From: Nitrospinia bacterium
Lineage (GTDB): Bacteria; Nitrospinota; Nitrospinia; Nitrospinales; JAJDAT01
Assembly (NCBI GenBank): GCA_029261715.1
Contig: JAJDAT010000031.1
Span: forward strand, 1-64,000
DNA: 64,000 bases
Reading direction: 5' to 3'
Shown here piece after piece: positions 61,255 to 64,000 of the stretch; the first letter of the stretch is position 1, and every line of letters starts with the position of its first letter. The position numbers and the translations under genes are program-made. A model generated the notes under the pieces. It saw only the letters and a list, made by a program, of their open reading frames with translations. It was not told where the DNA came from and ran no database searches.

Positions 61255-62685
61255 ATGACAGAACCGACTGGTATCATTGCGATCATTTTTGTCCTTTATA
61301 TGGCTGGTATGCTTGGGGTTGGCATTTGGTCGTCCAGAAGGGCCCATACTGCCGTAGACTTTTTTCTGGCAAACCGCTCTTTGGGGCCTTGGTTAACGGC
61401 CATTTCGGCTACATCGAGTTCAGAAAGCGCTTGGGCTGTTATGGGCACTGTGGGTATGGCTTATAAACAAGGACTTTCGGCCTGGTGGTTCTTGCCAGGG
61501 TGTCTCTTGGGTTACGCATTAAATTGGCTTTTTGTAGGCGATCGCTTACGTAAGCGAGCTTTGGAAACGGGTAGTCTTACTGTTTCAGATTTTTTAGAGT
61601 CGCATTTTAAAGATCCTGCGTATTTAATTCGAATTCTTTCCGCATTCATTATTTTTTCCTGCATGTTGGCTTATGTTGCCGCCCAATTCACTGCCGCTGG
61701 TAAAGCTTTCAACGCAATTTTTGGGATAGAACACTCCATAAGCGTTCCTCTGAGCGCTTTGATCGTAGTATCCTATACGTTGCTTGGTGGTTTCTTAGCG
61801 GTTGCTTGGACTGATTTAGTGCAAGGTTTGATCATGGTTGGAGGATTAGTTGTTTTATCTTTAGTTGCCCTTGGCGAGGTAGGAGGCTTTTCGGAATTGT
61901 TGCAGAAAACGGCGACTGTCTCTCCAGATTTTTTAAGTTGGGATGGCGGTAAAAGCGGTTCTACAATGTGGGGAGGAATTGTTGGATTACTGGGAATTGG
62001 ATTAGGCTATCCGGGGCAACCTCATGTGTTGACACGATTTATGGCGGCTCGTGATTCTAAGGCAATTCGCGACGGTTGGAAGATTTCTTTAAGTTGGGGG
62101 TTTCTTGTTTATTCTTCGGGGATTTTATTGGGAGTTTGCGGAAAAGCGTTGATGCCGGAATTGAATGATCCTGAACAACTATTTCCGAAAGCCGCAATAA
62201 GTCTATTAGATCCATTACTTTCTGGTATTGTTCTAGCCGCTATTTTAGCGGCTATTATGTCTACGGCAGATTCTCAGTTGCTCGTGGCGGCTTCGACAGT
62301 TGTGCGAGATATTTATGAGAAGGTTCTTTCTAAAAAAGTATCGCAAAAGCAGACGTTGATTCTTAGCAGGACAGTTATTGCTTTATTGGGGGTAGCCGCA
62401 ATGGCTTTTGCATTAACTGACGTGCGCGTTATTTTTTGGTTTGTTTTATTTGCTTGGTCAGGTCTAGGAGCTAGCTTTGGTCCTGCGATTTTATTTGTCT
62501 TGTATTGGGAGAAAACTACACGACAAGGTGTTTTAGCTGGAATGTTAACGGGTTTCATTACCACTCTAGTCTGGAAAATTTCTGGACTTTCGGATTCCCT
62601 TTACGAATTACCGCCAGCATTTTTGATTTCCTGTGCGTCAATCTTTTTGGTGAGCCGAATGACTCAGGACTCGACTCTAGAATAA
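61255..62685 (+). CDS. sodium:solute symporter family (SSS) transporter
   Basis: About 476 residues with thirteen or so helices. Early motif VDFFLANRSLGPWLTAISATSSSESAWAVMG, then GYPGQPHVLTRFMAARD and AAIMSTADSQLLVAASTVVRDIYEKV, which match the PutP-like branch of the solute:Na+ symporters (proline or similar substrates). The Na+-site Ser/Thr in STADSQLL is kept. The start at 61255 (MTEPTG) gives a normal N terminus; an upstream in-frame ATG at 61162 lies inside the terminator. No Shine-Dalgarno is obvious. First chromosomal gene right of the element. Confidence 0.88.
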   Translation: MTEPTGIIAIIFVLYMAGMLGVGIWSSRRAHTAVDFFLANRSLGPWLTAISATSSSESAWAVMGTVGMAYKQGLSAWWFLPGCLLGYALNWLFVGDRLRKRALETGSLTVSDFLESHFKDPAYLIRILSAFIIFSCMLAYVAAQFTAAGKAFNAIFGIEHSISVPLSALIVVSYTLLGGFLAVAWTDLVQGLIMVGGLVVLSLVALGEVGGFSELLQKTATVSPDFLSWDGGKSGSTMWGGIVGLLGIGLGYPGQPHVLTRFMAARDSKAIRDGWKISLSWGFLVYSSGILLGVCGKALMPELNDPEQLFPKAAISLLDPLLSGIVLAAILAAIMSTADSQLLVAASTVVRDIYEKVLSKKVSQKQTLILSRTVIALLGVAAMAFALTDVRVIFWFVLFAWSGLGASFGPAILFVLYWEKTTRQGVLAGMLTGFITTLVWKISGLSDSLYELPPAFLISCASIFLVSRMTQDSTLE

Positions 62686-62729
62686 ATTTTGTGTTAAAAT
62701 TAGACACAAATTAACTTCCAGGGTTACCG

Positions 62730-63194
62730 ATGTTTTTCGAAGATAATTCCTTAATGGGACTTTTTAGCGTAATGGCTGCTTTATATGCCCTTCACTTAGT
62801 TTTGAAGCGTGGTCAAAGCGAAAAGTTGCATGGCGACCAGAAAAACCAAGATCTTGAAACTCTTTCTGATTTGAGAGAAGAATGGGAATACAACTTACGG
62901 CTTTGCGAAGGAATTTCCCAAGGAATAGCAGAGTTTAGAGAAGACGCTCATTTTAGGACTCAAATTTGGGAACGCTATGGAGGAGAATTTCCTTTAACTC
63001 TTGAAGAATTAGATAGAATCGAAAAGACCTACGAATTTTTAATGGAGATGCAAGGAGAGTTGGAAGCTTCTTCGTCTATGGCAACAGGTTCTCTTCCACT
63101 TGACGCACTAGTTCCTTTAATTGAAAGCGAAAAAGATTCTGTTGCCGAGGCTTTAGGCATTATAGACCATGCCATTAAGGAACTTAGATTATAG
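62730..63194 (+). CDS. small membrane-anchored protein, unknown function
   Basis: Protein of 154 residues with one N-terminal hydrophobic segment (SLMGLFSVMAALYALHLVL) and an acidic helical remainder (LETLSDLREEWEYNLRLCEGISQGIAEFRED ... IESEKDSVAEALGIIDHAIKELRL). No known domain. It lies 44 bases after the transporter and converges on waaA. Confidence 0.72.
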   Translation: MFFEDNSLMGLFSVMAALYALHLVLKRGQSEKLHGDQKNQDLETLSDLREEWEYNLRLCEGISQGIAEFREDAHFRTQIWERYGGEFPLTLEELDRIEKTYEFLMEMQGELEASSSMATGSLPLDALVPLIESEKDSVAEALGIIDHAIKELRL

Positions 63195-63206
63195 AAAAGA
63201 TAATCT

Positions 63207-64000
63207 CTAATTTTGATTAAGTTCTTCCATAATTAATTCGACCATTTTTTGAGTTGCTCCTCGCGATTCTTGAACTAATTTTTGAGCCTTTTCTCCAAGG
63301 TCTTTTCTTCTAGCAGGTTCTTGCAGTAAACCCTCGATTATATTTTCCAAATCTTCAGAACCTTGTACTTCGATAGTCGCTCCGATTTTCCCAAAAGATT
63401 CGGCCATATCGCGCTGATATTCCATATAAGGGCCATGACAGGTCGGGACGCCATGAGCTGCGGGCTCGGCTAAGCTGTGGCCTCCGCCAGGTTGGAACAA
63501 ACTCTTGCCCACAAATGCCACAGTAGCAATCGAATAAATATCTGCCAACTCACCCATAGTGTCTAATAAAATGATAGCTTGACTCTCCTTCTCAGACAGC
63601 AAAGACTTTTGGACAAAATCTAAATTTTTTGACTCAATCTCAGAAACCACATCTTGTAAGCGTTCCAAACGTCTCGGGGCTAAAATCAGAACCAAATCGG
63701 GAAATTTATCTTTAAGCTGAGAGAAAGCTTCTAAAATGACACTTTCTTCTCCTTCATGAGTGCTGCCAGCTACCCACACTGGAGCGGATGGATTTATTTT
63801 TAATTGGGATAACAGGTTTCCCCATTGCTCGTCTGAAACTGTTTCTAAGCCGTCAAACTTAGAATTGCCTAACACCTTAATTTTTTCTTGCGACACCCCC
63901 AACGATTTTAGCTTAGATTCCCCATCGTTACTTTGAACGCATAAGGTCTTAAAGCAACTGAACATCTCTTTTGATAGAGAAGGCAGTTTTTTATAAGTCT
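63207..64000 (-). CDS. waaA: Kdo transferase, C-terminal part (runs off the window)
   Basis: The visible 263 codons (open to 64000, with YKKLPSLSKEMFSCFKTLCVQS at the edge) cover the end of the N-terminal lobe and the whole C-terminal Rossmann lobe of WaaA/KdtA (GT30). Motifs are GNSKFDG, VAGSTHEGEESVILEAF, LILAPRRLERL, FVGKSLFQPGGGHSLAEPAAHGVPTCHGPYM. It transfers Kdo from CMP-Kdo to lipid A precursor. The Met at 63965 is internal. It confirms an outer membrane with LPS-type lipid A. Confidence 0.93.
   Translation of the reverse strand, partial: TYKKLPSLSKEMFSCFKTLCVQSNDGESKLKSLGVSQEKIKVLGNSKFDGLETVSDEQWGNLLSQLKINPSAPVWVAGSTHEGEESVILEAFSQLKDKFPDLVLILAPRRLERLQDVVSEIESKNLDFVQKSLLSEKESQAIILLDTMGELADIYSIATVAFVGKSLFQPGGGHSLAEPAAHGVPTCHGPYMEYQRDMAESFGKIGATIEVQGSEDLENIIEGLLQEPARRKDLGEKAQKLVQESRGATQKMVELIMEELNQN

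Overview
The window comes from an AT-rich Gram-negative bacterium. It encodes apolipoprotein N-acyltransferase, Kdo transferase, lipoproteins, O-antigen-ligase-like proteins and a heat-shock type sigma factor. No rRNA or other phylogenetic marker is present; the gene mix would fit a Nitrospinota or deltaproteobacteria-like lineage, but that is a guess.

Positions 1-33,540 and 61,150-64,000 are chromosomal. Left to right they hold: the first codons of a gene running off the left edge; a type IV pilin gene behind a good sigma-54 promoter match; a co-directional envelope-glycan cluster (1.5-14.9 kb) with GT39 glycosyltransferases, two O-antigen-ligase/TPR proteins, two bacterial TMTC-like GT-C/TPR proteins, a tandemly duplicated GT39 pair and a polyprenyl-phosphate GT2 enzyme; a leftward gnd-zwf-pgl oxidative pentose phosphate operon; YfhO-like and GT39 membrane proteins; lnt with an M48 lipoprotein; a BFD-like ferredoxin; coaD with an aminotransferase; rpoH; fumC; and an SGNH hydrolase. 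The first GT39 gene is split by a frame change at a run of nine T.

About 27.5 kb (33,625-61,144) is an integrated mobilizable element inserted at the 3' end of tRNA-Leu(CAA). It carries a large serine recombinase, a resolvase, a VirD4/TraG-like coupling protein with companion membrane and secreted proteins, a MobA-type relaxase with an RHH accessory protein, and ArdA. No type IV secretion channel is visible, so it probably borrows one. Cargo blocks are more AT-rich than the backbone: an ankyrin protein with a metallopeptidase; a 1313-residue PDZ/membrane protein with a toxin-like C terminus and a probable immunity gene; a glycine-zipper lipoprotein; an N6-adenine methyltransferase overlapping a PD-(D/E)xK-like protein; and an orphan Cas2-like protein.

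The most striking observation is that the attachment site lies inside the recombinase gene. In the integrated state its reading frame leaves the element and runs antisense through tRNA-Leu into the chromosome. The proposed native last 33 codons, stop and terminator are stranded 27.5 kb away at the other end, still open and in register when the two ends are joined at a shared GCAC. Integration would therefore swap the recombinase C terminus. The second lead is the PDZ/transmembrane toxin-like protein and its downstream partner.
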